From contig NZ_JACCFK010000001.1 in assembly GCF_013410405.1 (NCBI RefSeq), positions 3,100,001-3,164,000 of the forward strand: a stretch of DNA of 64,000 nucleotides. Direction: 5' to 3'. Under the pieces are notes generated by a model. The model did no database searches and was not told where the DNA came from. It was given only the letters and a program-made list of their open reading frames with translations. The stretch comes from Amycolatopsis endophytica (GTDB lineage: Bacteria; Actinomycetota; Actinomycetes; Mycobacteriales; Pseudonocardiaceae). A program made the translations under genes and the position numbers. Positions 8,459 to 16,835 of this stretch are shown in pieces; position 1 is the first letter of the stretch; each line of letters opens with the position of its first letter.

Positions 8459-8532
8459 TGCGCCCGGAGAGACTCGAACTCTCACTGGCATGGACCTAAA
8501 CCATGTGCCTCTGCCAATTGGGCTACGGGCGC
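8459..8532 (-). tRNA. tRNA-Leu-like, anticodon UAG (class I fold)
   Basis: Folding the minus strand by hand gives acceptor stem GCGCCCG/CGGGCGC, a D-arm GCC/GGC, anticodon stem CATGG/CCATG with loop TTTAGGT, a 5-nt variable loop, T-arm GAGAG/CTCTC with loop TTCGAGT, and discriminator A followed by CC. The anticodon UAG reads CUA leucine codons. Bacterial leucine tRNAs normally carry a long variable arm, which this one lacks. The tRNA call is firm, but its charging identity is less certain. Confidence 0.85.
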
Positions 8533-8632
8533 GCGGGCACCAGCCTAGTCCCAGCGCCTCCTACGGCGTGGCCGGTGCCGCTCGTGCGGGGCGGTGATCT
8601 ACGGTTGTGCCCTGCGAAGGTGAGGAGGACCT

Positions 8633-8854
8633 GTGGCCCGCGACCCGGACACCATCGAGCGTGAGATCGTGAAGGCCCGCGAAGCGCTCGCGACCACGCT
8701 GGATCAGCTCGGCGAGAAGGCCAGCCCCAAGCGGCTGGCCGACAATGCCAAGACCACCGTGCGTGGCAAGCTCGACGACCCCAAGATCAAGTTCTCGCTG
8801 ATCGGGGCAGGCGTGCTCGTCGCCGCACTGCTGGTGCGCAAGCTCTTCCGCTGA
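8633..8854 (+). CDS. DUF3618-type small membrane protein
   Basis: A 73-aa protein with a charged amphipathic front (RDPDTIEREIVKAREAL, about residues 3-20) and one C-terminal hydrophobic segment FSLIGAGVLVAALLV (about 54-69) followed by basic residues. This is the usual DUF3618 layout in actinomycetes. The GTG start has a good GGAGG site 4 bases upstream. The function of the family is unknown. The gene next to it converges from the other strand with almost no gap. Confidence 0.8.
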   Translation: MARDPDTIEREIVKAREALATTLDQLGEKASPKRLADNAKTTVRGKLDDPKIKFSLIGAGVLVAALLVRKLFR

Positions 8855-8855
8855 G

Positions 8856-9350
8856 TCAGGCCCGCGCGGCCGGCGTGCTCGCGCCCGCCGCCACCTTGAT
8901 CGACGAGGTGGCCGGCGGTGCCGAGGGCGTCGGCTTCGCGGTCTCCAGCGCGTCTCCGATGTTCGCGGTCAGCTTCGCCTTTGGCTTCTTGTCCGGCTTC
9001 GGCGCCGGTTGCGCTGGTACCGCATCCGGTTCCGCCGCCGGTTCCCCCGCGGCCTTCGCCTCGGATTCCGCGGGCCTCGCCGGCTCGGGCACCTCGACCG
9101 GCGCCTGTTCCGGCCTGGTCAGCCGTGCGGTCATGTAGGCCGCGGTGAACTCCAGCGCACTCCCGTTGAGCAGGTGGACGACGGTGGCCCCCTTCGCCTC
9201 CGCGCCCAGCTCCTCGACGAACTGGTCGACCTGGTCACGTGCGGCGATGATCCCGGGCGCCCGCGCGGTCAGGCTCCGGCCCGCGCCGGTCACGCTCACC
9301 GCCCAGTCGTCGTTCTCCGGCACGTAGATGGCCGTGATCGGTACCGCCAT
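8856..9350 (-). CDS. Hypothetical protein with Ala/Pro-rich tail
   Basis: A 164-aa protein from the ATG at 9350. An earlier in-frame start would add 13 residues. The first 80 residues (MAVPITAIYVPENDDWAVSV onward) look like a small alpha/beta domain with weak resemblance to HicB-type folds. The rest is low-complexity Ala, Pro, Glu and Lys. No catalytic motif, signal peptide or membrane segment is visible. I do not recognise the family. Confidence 0.6.
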   Translation of the reverse strand: MAVPITAIYVPENDDWAVSVTGAGRSLTARAPGIIAARDQVDQFVEELGAEAKGATVVHLLNGSALEFTAAYMTARLTRPEQAPVEVPEPARPAESEAKAAGEPAAEPDAVPAQPAPKPDKKPKAKLTANIGDALETAKPTPSAPPATSSIKVAAGASTPAARA

Positions 9351-9581
9351 GAGTCTCACACCCCTGCTGCTCTCGGCTGCATACTCCACACTGAGGGAGC
9401 ACTCCGAAGCCTCGTCATGACGCCGATCGCCTTCATCCGATCGGGCGTGCTTCTGCGGCCATTTGCCTAACGCTCTGTCAACGTCTATCGATACATCAAC
9501 AGAACTCTGTGTGACAAGCGATGGGCGCGAATGTGCTGTGCGTGACGGCCGGATGGAGCAGTCGTCAGCGGAAACGCGCGA

Positions 9582-10187
9582 TCACTCAGCGCGAAGACCC
9601 AGTCCCGACCAGAGGACTTCCATGGCCAGCTCGGTCGCCATATCGGGTGACACTTCGTCGTGCCGCTCGCACCAGATGGCGAGCCGCTCGCAGGCTCCGA
9701 CGACGAGTTCGGCCGTCGCTTCGAGCAGTGCGGGTCCCGCCTCGCCGGCGAAGTAGTGCGCCATCAGCGTCGCGATGAGGTCCGTCTGCTGGCGCCGCGT
9801 GTCCTCCAGCGCGTCGGACGCCGACGTGCCGATCAGGGCCATTTCGTGCCGCAGCAACGACCAGCCCTGCCTGCGCTCCCGCGCGAACACGAAGAACGCC
9901 CGGAACCCGTCACGCAGGGCCTCGCGTGCATCTGCCTGACCCGCCACCGCGCGCTCGGTCGCTTCACGCAGCTCGGCGCGCGCCTGCGCGACGCAGGCGA
10001 GCAGCAGCCCCTCCTTGGAGTTGAAGTACTCGTACAGCATCGGCTTGGACACGCCGACCCGTTCGGCGATCTCGTCCATCGACGCGGCGGCGAAACCGCG
10101 TTCGGCGAACACCGCCTCCGCGACCTCGAGCATCTGCTGTTCGCGCTGCGCTCGGGGCATGCGTTTGCGGCGGGTCGGCCCGGTCAT
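9582..10187 (-). CDS. TetR-family repressor of the adjacent monooxygenase
   Basis: It is 201 aa with a canonical TetR helix-turn-helix (ERGFAAASMDEIAERVGVSK, about residues 30-49, then MLYEYFNSKEGLL) and a helical ligand domain. It diverges from the Baeyer-Villiger-type monooxygenase gene, the usual arrangement for a local repressor. A TACTC-C-GAGTA inverted repeat lies between them. The ligand is unknown. Confidence 0.88.
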   Translation of the reverse strand: MTGPTRRKRMPRAQREQQMLEVAEAVFAERGFAAASMDEIAERVGVSKPMLYEYFNSKEGLLLACVAQARAELREATERAVAGQADAREALRDGFRAFFVFARERRQGWSLLRHEMALIGTSASDALEDTRRQQTDLIATLMAHYFAGEAGPALLEATAELVVGACERLAIWCERHDEVSPDMATELAMEVLWSGLGLRAE

Positions 10188-10212
10188 GGAAACGACACTA
10201 CCGGAAGTAACC

Positions 10213-10223
10213 TACTCCGAGTA
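10213..10223. promoter_or_regulatory. Candidate TetR operator between divergent genes
   Basis: An inverted repeat TACTC-C-GAGTA lies in the 82-bp divergent intergenic region between the TetR gene and the monooxygenase gene. Position and symmetry suit a repressor site for both promoters. The half-sites are short, so the call is tentative. Confidence 0.4.
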
Positions 10224-10269
10224 AGATGGACTCGCGGTAACACCTAATGCTCAGTGTGGAGGAAGGTAC

Positions 10270-11745
10270 ATGGCAGAGCACACGCGAACGGGCGTGATCA
10301 TCGTCGGCACCGGGTTCTCCGGTCTGGGCATGGCGATCCAGCTGCGCAAGGAGGGTCGCGAGGACTTCGTGATCCTGGAGAAGGCCGGCGATGTCGGCGG
10401 CACCTGGCGCGACAACACCTACCCGGGCTGCGCCTGCGACATCCAGTCGCACATGTACTCGTTCTCCTTCGAGCAGAACCCGAACTGGACCCGCTCGTTC
10501 TCGCCGCAGCCGGAGATCTGGGACTACCTGCGCGGTGTCGCCCGCAAGTACGACCTCTACGCCCGAACGCGGTTCGGTCAGGAGATGACCGGTGCGCGCT
10601 GGGACCCCGACGAGCAGCGCTGGCACGTCACCACCAAGAGCGGTGACACGTTCAGCGCCCGGTTCCTGGTCAACGGCGTCGGCGCGCTGCACCTGCCGCA
10701 GATCCCGGACCTCAAGGGCATCGAACGCTTCCAGGGCCGCACCTTCCACTCGGCGCAGTGGGACCACGACTACGACCTGCGTGGCAAGCGCGTCGCCGTC
10801 GTCGGCACCGGCGCCAGCGCGATCCAGTTCATCCCGGCCATCGCGCCCGAGGTCGGGCAGATGCACGTCTTCCAGCGCACCCCGGCCTGGGTGATGCCGA
10901 AGCCGGACCACGCGATGCCGCGATGGGCCAAGTCGGTGTTCGCGAAGATCCCCGGCGCGCAGCGCGCCTACCGCAACCTCCTGTACTGGATGCTGGAGGC
11001 CCGCGCGATCGGCTTCAACGGTCACCAGGGGCTGATGAAGGTCGCGCAGAACCTCGCCAAGTCCAACATCGACAAGCACGTCGACGACCCGGTGTTGCGC
11101 GCGAAGCTGACGCCCGACTACGTGATGGGCTGCAAGCGGGTCCTGATTTCCAACGACTACTACCCCGCGCTGAACAGGGACAACGTCGACGTGATCACGC
11201 ACGGGGTCGCCGAGGTGACCGAGCACGGGGTCATCGACACGACCGGTGTGGAGCGCGAGGTCGACGTGATCATCTTCGGCACCGGCTTCCACGTCACCGA
11301 CGCCTTCGATGATCTGGCGATCATCGGGCTGGAGGGCCGCAAGCTCAACAAGGAGTGGGCGGCCGAGGGCATGCGGACGCACCTGGGCATCACGGTCAAC
11401 GGGTTCCCGAACATGTTCTTCCTGCTCGGGCCGAACACCGGACTCGGCCACAACTCGGTCGTGTTCATGATCGAGTCGCAGATCCGCTACGTCGCCGGGG
11501 CGATGCGGCTGGTCGAACAGACCGGCGCGGGTGCGCTGGAGCCGCGGGCCGAGGTGCAGGAACGCTTCAACGCCGAGATCCAGCGCAAGCTGGAGCGCGG
11601 CGTGTGGACGCAGGGTGGCTGCAAGAGCTGGTACCTCGACGCGAAGGGCGTGAACCGGACCATCTGGCCCGGTTTCACCTGGCGGTACTGGCTCAACACC
11701 CGCAAGCTGCGGCCGTCGGACTTCGAACTCGTCGGCACGCGCTGA
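10270..11745 (+). CDS. Flavin monooxygenase, Baeyer-Villiger type
   Basis: A 491-aa FAD- and NADPH-dependent monooxygenase that would insert oxygen next to a ketone or oxidise a heteroatom. It shows the FAD motif VGTGFSGLGM (about residues 10-19), the Baeyer-Villiger fingerprint FQGRTFHSAQWD (about 155-166) and the NADPH motif VVGTGASAIQ (about 176-185). A strong GGAGGAAGG site precedes the ATG. The substrate cannot be read from sequence. It is probably induced through the divergent TetR gene. Confidence 0.9.
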   Translation: MAEHTRTGVIIVGTGFSGLGMAIQLRKEGREDFVILEKAGDVGGTWRDNTYPGCACDIQSHMYSFSFEQNPNWTRSFSPQPEIWDYLRGVARKYDLYARTRFGQEMTGARWDPDEQRWHVTTKSGDTFSARFLVNGVGALHLPQIPDLKGIERFQGRTFHSAQWDHDYDLRGKRVAVVGTGASAIQFIPAIAPEVGQMHVFQRTPAWVMPKPDHAMPRWAKSVFAKIPGAQRAYRNLLYWMLEARAIGFNGHQGLMKVAQNLAKSNIDKHVDDPVLRAKLTPDYVMGCKRVLISNDYYPALNRDNVDVITHGVAEVTEHGVIDTTGVEREVDVIIFGTGFHVTDAFDDLAIIGLEGRKLNKEWAAEGMRTHLGITVNGFPNMFFLLGPNTGLGHNSVVFMIESQIRYVAGAMRLVEQTGAGALEPRAEVQERFNAEIQRKLERGVWTQGGCKSWYLDAKGVNRTIWPGFTWRYWLNTRKLRPSDFELVGTR

Positions 11746-11757
11746 GGGGACTCAGGG

Positions 11758-11786
11758 AAGGGCGGCTCCCAGGTGGAGCCGCCCTT
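11758..11786. terminator. Bidirectional hairpin between convergent genes
   Basis: A perfect 12-bp stem AAGGGCGGCTCC/GGAGCCGCCCTT with a 5-nt loop lies between the monooxygenase stop and the convergent XRE gene stop. It has no strong U tract, as is common in high-GC actinomycetes. It probably ends transcription from both sides. Confidence 0.75.
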
Positions 11787-11794
11787 CGCCGTGT

Positions 11795-12268
11795 CTAGTC
11801 GTCCTCGACGCCGGAGATCGCGCGGAGGCGGTCGAGCAGGCCGGGCACGTCGAGGCCGCACAGCTGGGCCATCCAGCTGAGCGCGGCCCGGTCCAAGCGG
11901 ACGTCTCTCGGTGCGCCCGTGTGCCGCAGCCGGTCTTCCGCCCACCGGCGCAGCGGCAGGAGTTCGGCGCGGTCGTCGGCGACGATCCGGCTCAGATCGA
12001 GGCGGATCTTGCCGGGCTCGTCGGCGAACACGCGGCGGTGCACGCGGGCGAGCAGGTCCTGCGGTAGTTCGTCCATCGCGAGGCACAGCTCCACGAGACG
12101 GACCACCGAGCACTGCCGGGTGCCCAGTTCGTAGGTGGCCAGCGTTTGCAGCGAGATGTCGCTCTGGAGGTGCTGGTTCAGTTCCTTGCGTGTCCAGCCC
12201 CGTCGCCGGCGCAGCTTGCGAAGTTCCTCCCCCAGAACTCGCTGGTAGAGGTCATTGTCGATGCGCAC
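11795..12268 (-). CDS. XRE-family helix-turn-helix regulator
   Basis: A 157-aa protein from the GTG at 12268 (VRIDNDLYQRVLG). An upstream ATG at 12346 adds 26 Gly/Arg-rich residues and is less likely. The helix-turn-helix spans LRKLRRRRGWTRKELNQHL to SLQTLATYELGTR (about residues 15-50), where a DNA-binding XRE fold is expected. The C-terminal half is helical and of unknown role. Its target is not visible, and it is separated from the LCP gene by about 190 bp. Confidence 0.75.
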   Translation of the reverse strand: MRIDNDLYQRVLGEELRKLRRRRGWTRKELNQHLQSDISLQTLATYELGTRQCSVVRLVELCLAMDELPQDLLARVHRRVFADEPGKIRLDLSRIVADDRAELLPLRRWAEDRLRHTGAPRDVRLDRAALSWMAQLCGLDVPGLLDRLRAISGVEDD

Positions 12269-12458
12269 TCCTCGTCCCCTGCCCTGACCACGTGTCGTAC
12301 CGGGCCCCTGCTCCGGCACATCCGGTCGAACTCCAGCGGTGTTCACGGGTATGTAAGTCGCTGGGCGCGCGTTCCTTACGCGACTTCTGCGGAACGGTTG
12401 TGCTCGACGGCCGTTATTACGCCGATCGGGCTAACCCGGGGCGGGCTGGACGGTGTGG

Positions 12459-14204
12459 TCAGTTGACGCAGGTGATGCCGTCGGCGGTGATCGGCTCGTC
12501 GTCGGTCGCGGCTGGCGCCTGCGTGGTCGGCGCCGCCGCGGCCTGCTGGACGACCCGCGACGGTTCCGTCGAGAAGTCACTGCCGACGAGCACGACCACG
12601 TGCCCTTCGCTCACGGTCGGATCGGCCTCGACCGTGGCACCCGAGCCGAGGGCATCGGCGACCTGCTGGGCCCCGGCCTGCCCACCGGCCGGGTACCGGA
12701 CGACCGTGGACTTGCGGGAGGTCGTGTTGGACGTCTCGCCACCGGTGAAGCCCTGGCCCGTCAGGTTCTGCAGAACCGACGAGGCGAGACCCGAGCGGCC
12801 GGTTCCGTTCCGGACGTCCACGGTGGTCGCCGACTTGGCGGGACCCGCGTCGGCGGGCGGCGCGGCCGGGGTGGTCACGCCCTGCACGAAGTCACGGATC
12901 TCGCTCGGGTCGACCTTGACCGCCTTGCCGTCCTCCGGGGTGCTGTAGTCCGGGTCGACCACGGGGATGGTGCGGAACTCCAGCTGGCCGCCGGTGAGGC
13001 CCTTCATCTGCTGGGCGAAGCCGAGGATGTCCCAGCCCTGGTTGAGCACGACGGACTTCTTGATGGCGTCGGTGAGGCCGCTGAGCTTGCCCGGATCGGC
13101 CAGTGTGCCCGCGGAGAGCACCTTGCGGGCCATGCCGGCCATGAAGACCTGCTGGCGCACGACCCGGTCCAGGTCGCCGCGGGGCAGTCCGTGCCGCTGG
13201 CGGACGAACTCCAGCGCTTCGACGCCGGAGATCGTGTGCTGTCCCTTGGTGAACCTGGCGCCCGAGTACGTGTCGTTCACGTCGTCCTTGAGGCAGACGT
13301 CGACCCCGCCGATGGCCTTGGTGATCTCGGAGAAGCCCAGCAGGTTGATCGAAGCGTAGTTGTCGATGGTCGAGCCGGTCAGCTGTTCGACGGTCTGGAT
13401 GAGCGTCTTGGCGCCGGCCTGGTTGCTCCGCACCTCGATGGTCCTGGCGTCGCTCTCGCCGTCGTCCTGCAGCTTCTTGCGCTCCGCCGCCTTCGCGCGG
13501 GCGTACGCGGAGTTGATCTTGTGAGTGCCGAAGCCGGGAATGGTGACGTAGGAGTCCCGGGGCAGCGAGATCGCGACGGCTTTGCTGCCGTCGTTGGGGA
13601 TGTGGACCATGATCAGCGTGTCGGTGTTCTCCTCGCCGTCCGCGACACCGGCGCGGAGTTCGGCGAGGAGGTCCTCCGGCAGGGGGTTGCCCTGCGCGTC
13701 GGTGCGGCTGTCCATGCCGACCAGCAGGATGTCGCGGGCGCCGTCCGCGGGCTGGTTGGCGTCGATCACATCGGTGGTGGTGAGGCCGCTGACCAGGCCC
13801 TGCATCGCGGCCCACGCGTAGCCGGTGAGGCTCATGACCAGCAGGGACACCAGCCCGACGGCGATCTTCGCGCCGCGCCGGGACCTGCGTGGCGGTGGCG
13901 GCGGTCGTCGGCGGACCCGGGGTGGCGGTGGGCGCCGGTCGCGGGACGCGGGTGGCCGGCCGGCCGCCGTCCGGTTGCCCGGCGTGGTCCATCCGCCCGG
14001 CGCGGCGCGGTTGCCGGGCGGACGACCCCGGCCGGGTGGGATGCGCTCGGAGGGCGCGCGCTCACTCGGCCTGCGCTCGGCGGGGGTGCGCCGGACCGGG
14101 CCTTCGTAGCGGGCGTCGATCTGGCGTGGCTGCCGGGGCCGTCCGGGCCGGCCGGTCCCACGATCGTTCCGCGGGTCGTCCACGCCAGGTGCTCCTTTCG
14201 CCAC
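12459..14204 (-). CDS. LytR-CpsA-Psr (LCP) cell-wall ligase with LytR_C domain
   Basis: A 581-aa membrane phosphotransferase that would attach glycopolymers, such as arabinogalactan-like polymers, to peptidoglycan. It has a long cytoplasmic Pro/Arg-rich tail (residues 1-110), one transmembrane helix (about 112-133), and an LCP domain with LLVGMDSRTD, the acidic/arginine pyrophosphate site ISLPRDSYV and the later DLDRVVRQQ. A C-terminal LytR_C domain contains VDVRNGTGRSGLASSV (about 480-560). All core arginines are present. The basic tail is typical of Pseudonocardiaceae proteins. Confidence 0.9.
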   Translation of the reverse strand: MAKGAPGVDDPRNDRGTGRPGRPRQPRQIDARYEGPVRRTPAERRPSERAPSERIPPGRGRPPGNRAAPGGWTTPGNRTAAGRPPASRDRRPPPPRVRRRPPPPPRRSRRGAKIAVGLVSLLVMSLTGYAWAAMQGLVSGLTTTDVIDANQPADGARDILLVGMDSRTDAQGNPLPEDLLAELRAGVADGEENTDTLIMVHIPNDGSKAVAISLPRDSYVTIPGFGTHKINSAYARAKAAERKKLQDDGESDARTIEVRSNQAGAKTLIQTVEQLTGSTIDNYASINLLGFSEITKAIGGVDVCLKDDVNDTYSGARFTKGQHTISGVEALEFVRQRHGLPRGDLDRVVRQQVFMAGMARKVLSAGTLADPGKLSGLTDAIKKSVVLNQGWDILGFAQQMKGLTGGQLEFRTIPVVDPDYSTPEDGKAVKVDPSEIRDFVQGVTTPAAPPADAGPAKSATTVDVRNGTGRSGLASSVLQNLTGQGFTGGETSNTTSRKSTVVRYPAGGQAGAQQVADALGSGATVEADPTVSEGHVVVLVGSDFSTEPSRVVQQAAAAPTTQAPAATDDEPITADGITCVN

Positions 14205-14268
14205 AATCGTTCACCTACTTGGCCGTAGCGTCGCATACGGCCCACCGGAAGTGGTTCACAACACTCGC

Positions 14269-16431
14269 TTACGTGTTTTGTGCCACCGCCTTGGTGGGCA
14301 CCAGCGTGCTGGCCACCGCCGCGAGCGCGACCAGTGCGGTCACGCCGTGGACCGCCACCGTGACCGGATCGGCCGCCGACAGCAGAGCCGGGACACAGGC
14401 GACCCCGATGACGATCCACGTGCTTCGTGCGCCGCTGAGGCCCGTGCGCACCGTGTGCAGGAGGAATACCCCGATCAGCAGCTGGATAAGGTTCTGGATC
14501 GGGTCGACGGGCAGGCCGATGATCGTGCCTTCGTCGCCGCCGAACCGGGTCAGCGCGAACCCGAACAGCCCCACCGCGGCGAACCCGATGCCGAGCACGG
14601 TGGCGGCGTGGGCGAGCCAGCCACCGGAGCCCGGGTGGTCGGCGACCGGGACCGCGGTCTCGCGGGGGTGGCGTTCGAACCACCAGAAGACCATTCCGGC
14701 CGGGACCGCGAGTAGGGCGAGGGCGACCCACGTACGCGGATCGCCGAGCCAGGTGAAGATCGCGGCCGGGTGATCGGGCAGGTAGACGAGTGCGACGACG
14801 AGCAGCATCGCCGCGAGGAAGCCCAGGTACAGGCTCATCGGCGCGCGCATCGCGAGGCGGGCGGGTGCCGCGAGGCGGGTGGTGAGCCGCGCCAGCGGTT
14901 TCGAGGCGAGGCCGAGCAGGCCGATCTGCGCGGCGCCGAGGAGGAGGACCGGCAGGGCCGGCGCGGACAACGCAGGCGGGGCGCCCGGCGCGCCGAGCAG
15001 GTCACGGCTGATGCCGCCGACCGTGGTGAGCAGCACGAGGCCGGTGACGCCCAGCGCCGCGGCGAGCGCGAGGAGCAGCCGGCTGGAGGTGCGGATGCGG
15101 CCGAAGGCGACCTGCTGGGCGAGCAGGGCCAGGCCGAACGCCGCGAGGTAGCGCGGGATCGGCGAGCCGAGGGCGCGCGCGCCCAGCTCGGCCAGCACCA
15201 CGAGTGCCGCCAGCCCGGTGACGGACGCGGTGGCCGCGCGCCGGTGCAGCGCGAGCATGAGTGGTGTGGCGACCACGGTGAGCAGGTAGATGCCCAGCAG
15301 CCACAACGGGTGCAGCGCGATGCGCATGATCGCCGTGTTCGTGCCTTCGGGGATGCCGAGCAGTTCGAGCGCGAGCGGGACGACGAGCGCCACGACGACG
15401 AAGATCAGCGCGGGCCGCAGCAGCCAGCTCGCGCGGTGGGCGAGGTACTGGCGGTATCCGCCGCCGCTGTCCCGGGTCGCGCGCCAGCCCGCGGCGTTGG
15501 CCCGGCCGCCTGCGAAGAAGAAGACGGGCGCGAGCTGGGCCGCCCAGGTGAACGGCCAGAGCCATTCCGCGCCCGCGCCCGCCCACCGGGCCAGCGCGAT
15601 CGCCGATTCGCCGAGGATCAGGAGCACCAGGCTGGCCGCACCGAGCGTCACCCAGGGCGACAGTGGCGCGGCGGGGGCCGTCGTCGGCGCGGGCGCCGGA
15701 GCGGCGACGCGGGCGTGCCGGTGCTGGAGCCAGCCGCGCAGGCGGAAGACCAGGAGACAGCCGATCACGGCGACCCCGGCGAGCAGCGGTCCGATCGGGT
15801 CACCGACCGGGGGGCCCCAGCGCTGGTGCCAGGAGTTCACGTCCAGGCCCGCGGTGAAGAGGGTGGCCACGAGGCGGCAGGTGCGCGGCGAGTCCATCGG
15901 GTTGATGTCGCAGGCCGCGTGCATGTCGGTGGAGAGGCGGTGGTCGAGTGCCGCGCGGACGTCGGGCCCGAGCGGGTGACCGACGGCCGCGGCGTAGCGG
16001 AGGAGGTCGTAGCCCAGGTCGTGGGCCTTGCAGGGGACGCCGTAGTCCCATTTCGTGTTGTCGTCGCCCCACGGGGCCGAGCAGCCCCCGTCGGTGTGCA
16101 CCGCGCGGACCGTGCCGTCCCGTGCCTGCTGCTGTCCGGGAACGATGCCGGTGACCTGCGTGAAGTCGGCGGGCAGGAGCGCGAGGGCGCTCGGTTGGGG
16201 CCCGGGGTGGACCAGCGCCTCGATCGCCTGCTGGGCCTGCAGGGCCCCGCCCGTGGGCGGCCCCTGATCGGCCGGGGCCGCCGGTCTCGACGCGACGAAC
16301 CCGAAGGTGACCACGGCCAGCGACAACACCAGCAGCCAGGCGGACGTGGCCAGGCGGCGGCGCACCCGCGGCATCGCCGGTGCCTGCTGCACGGGCGGCG
16401 GGTGGTCGGTGTAGGTCGCCGGAGTGATCAT
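14269..16431 (-). CDS. Phospholipase A2 / acyltransferase-3 / DUF4383-like fusion
   Basis: A 720-aa polytopic membrane protein from the ATG at 16431, which has GGGAGG just upstream. An ATG at 16470 adds 13 residues. After an N-terminal anchor (about 25-45) comes an extracytoplasmic segment with DGGCSAPWGDD and PCKAHDLGYDLLRY (about 115-140), the His-Asp dyad and cysteines of prokaryotic secreted phospholipase A2. Many helices follow, including LAPVFFFAGGRANA and a W-R-Y-R pattern typical of acyltransferase-3 proteins. The C-terminus (GLPVDPIQNLIQLLIGVFLL) resembles DUF4383. Deacylating and reacylating a lipid in one protein is an inference. Confidence 0.7.
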   Translation of the reverse strand: MITPATYTDHPPPVQQAPAMPRVRRRLATSAWLLVLSLAVVTFGFVASRPAAPADQGPPTGGALQAQQAIEALVHPGPQPSALALLPADFTQVTGIVPGQQQARDGTVRAVHTDGGCSAPWGDDNTKWDYGVPCKAHDLGYDLLRYAAAVGHPLGPDVRAALDHRLSTDMHAACDINPMDSPRTCRLVATLFTAGLDVNSWHQRWGPPVGDPIGPLLAGVAVIGCLLVFRLRGWLQHRHARVAAPAPAPTTAPAAPLSPWVTLGAASLVLLILGESAIALARWAGAGAEWLWPFTWAAQLAPVFFFAGGRANAAGWRATRDSGGGYRQYLAHRASWLLRPALIFVVVALVVPLALELLGIPEGTNTAIMRIALHPLWLLGIYLLTVVATPLMLALHRRAATASVTGLAALVVLAELGARALGSPIPRYLAAFGLALLAQQVAFGRIRTSSRLLLALAAALGVTGLVLLTTVGGISRDLLGAPGAPPALSAPALPVLLLGAAQIGLLGLASKPLARLTTRLAAPARLAMRAPMSLYLGFLAAMLLVVALVYLPDHPAAIFTWLGDPRTWVALALLAVPAGMVFWWFERHPRETAVPVADHPGSGGWLAHAATVLGIGFAAVGLFGFALTRFGGDEGTIIGLPVDPIQNLIQLLIGVFLLHTVRTGLSGARSTWIVIGVACVPALLSAADPVTVAVHGVTALVALAAVASTLVPTKAVAQNT

Positions 16432-16835
16432 CGCCTCCCAGGGTGGCAGGGGAGCGGCCTCGGAGGCCACCAGGGAATTCCCTGATCGTGGACTTTCGAG
16501 GGCGCCACTCTAGTGGGTGAACGGGTGGTGGTCGGGATGCCGGGGTCGCGCGTGACGGGGAAAGTGCTGGTCGGAGTGGGTGTGGGTGCAGGTCCGGCCG
16601 GACGAGGTGCGTGAGTGGGCTGGTCGTGACAGTGCGGGTGGGCCGCTGCTGCGGGTGCGGGTGGCCCTTTGGTGGACGCGCGAGTGGGGCCGGTGGTGGC
16701 TCGTGGTGAGACGGTTCTCTCACCGCCGCGCGAGTGCGCCGGTGCGCGCCACTCCTGGGTGCCCGCGGCAGGCGGCGGTCACACGCGGCGAGGGGTACCG
16801 AGTGGATCAGCTGCCCCCGTACCGGCGGGGAAGCC
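16432..16835. other. 404-bp intergenic region, no gene seen
   Basis: G/T-rich sequence between two divergent-strand neighbours, with no frame that has a ribosome site and family resemblance. It presumably contains the promoter of the phospholipase fusion gene near 16450-16500. No repeat or structured RNA was recognised. Confidence 0.5.
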
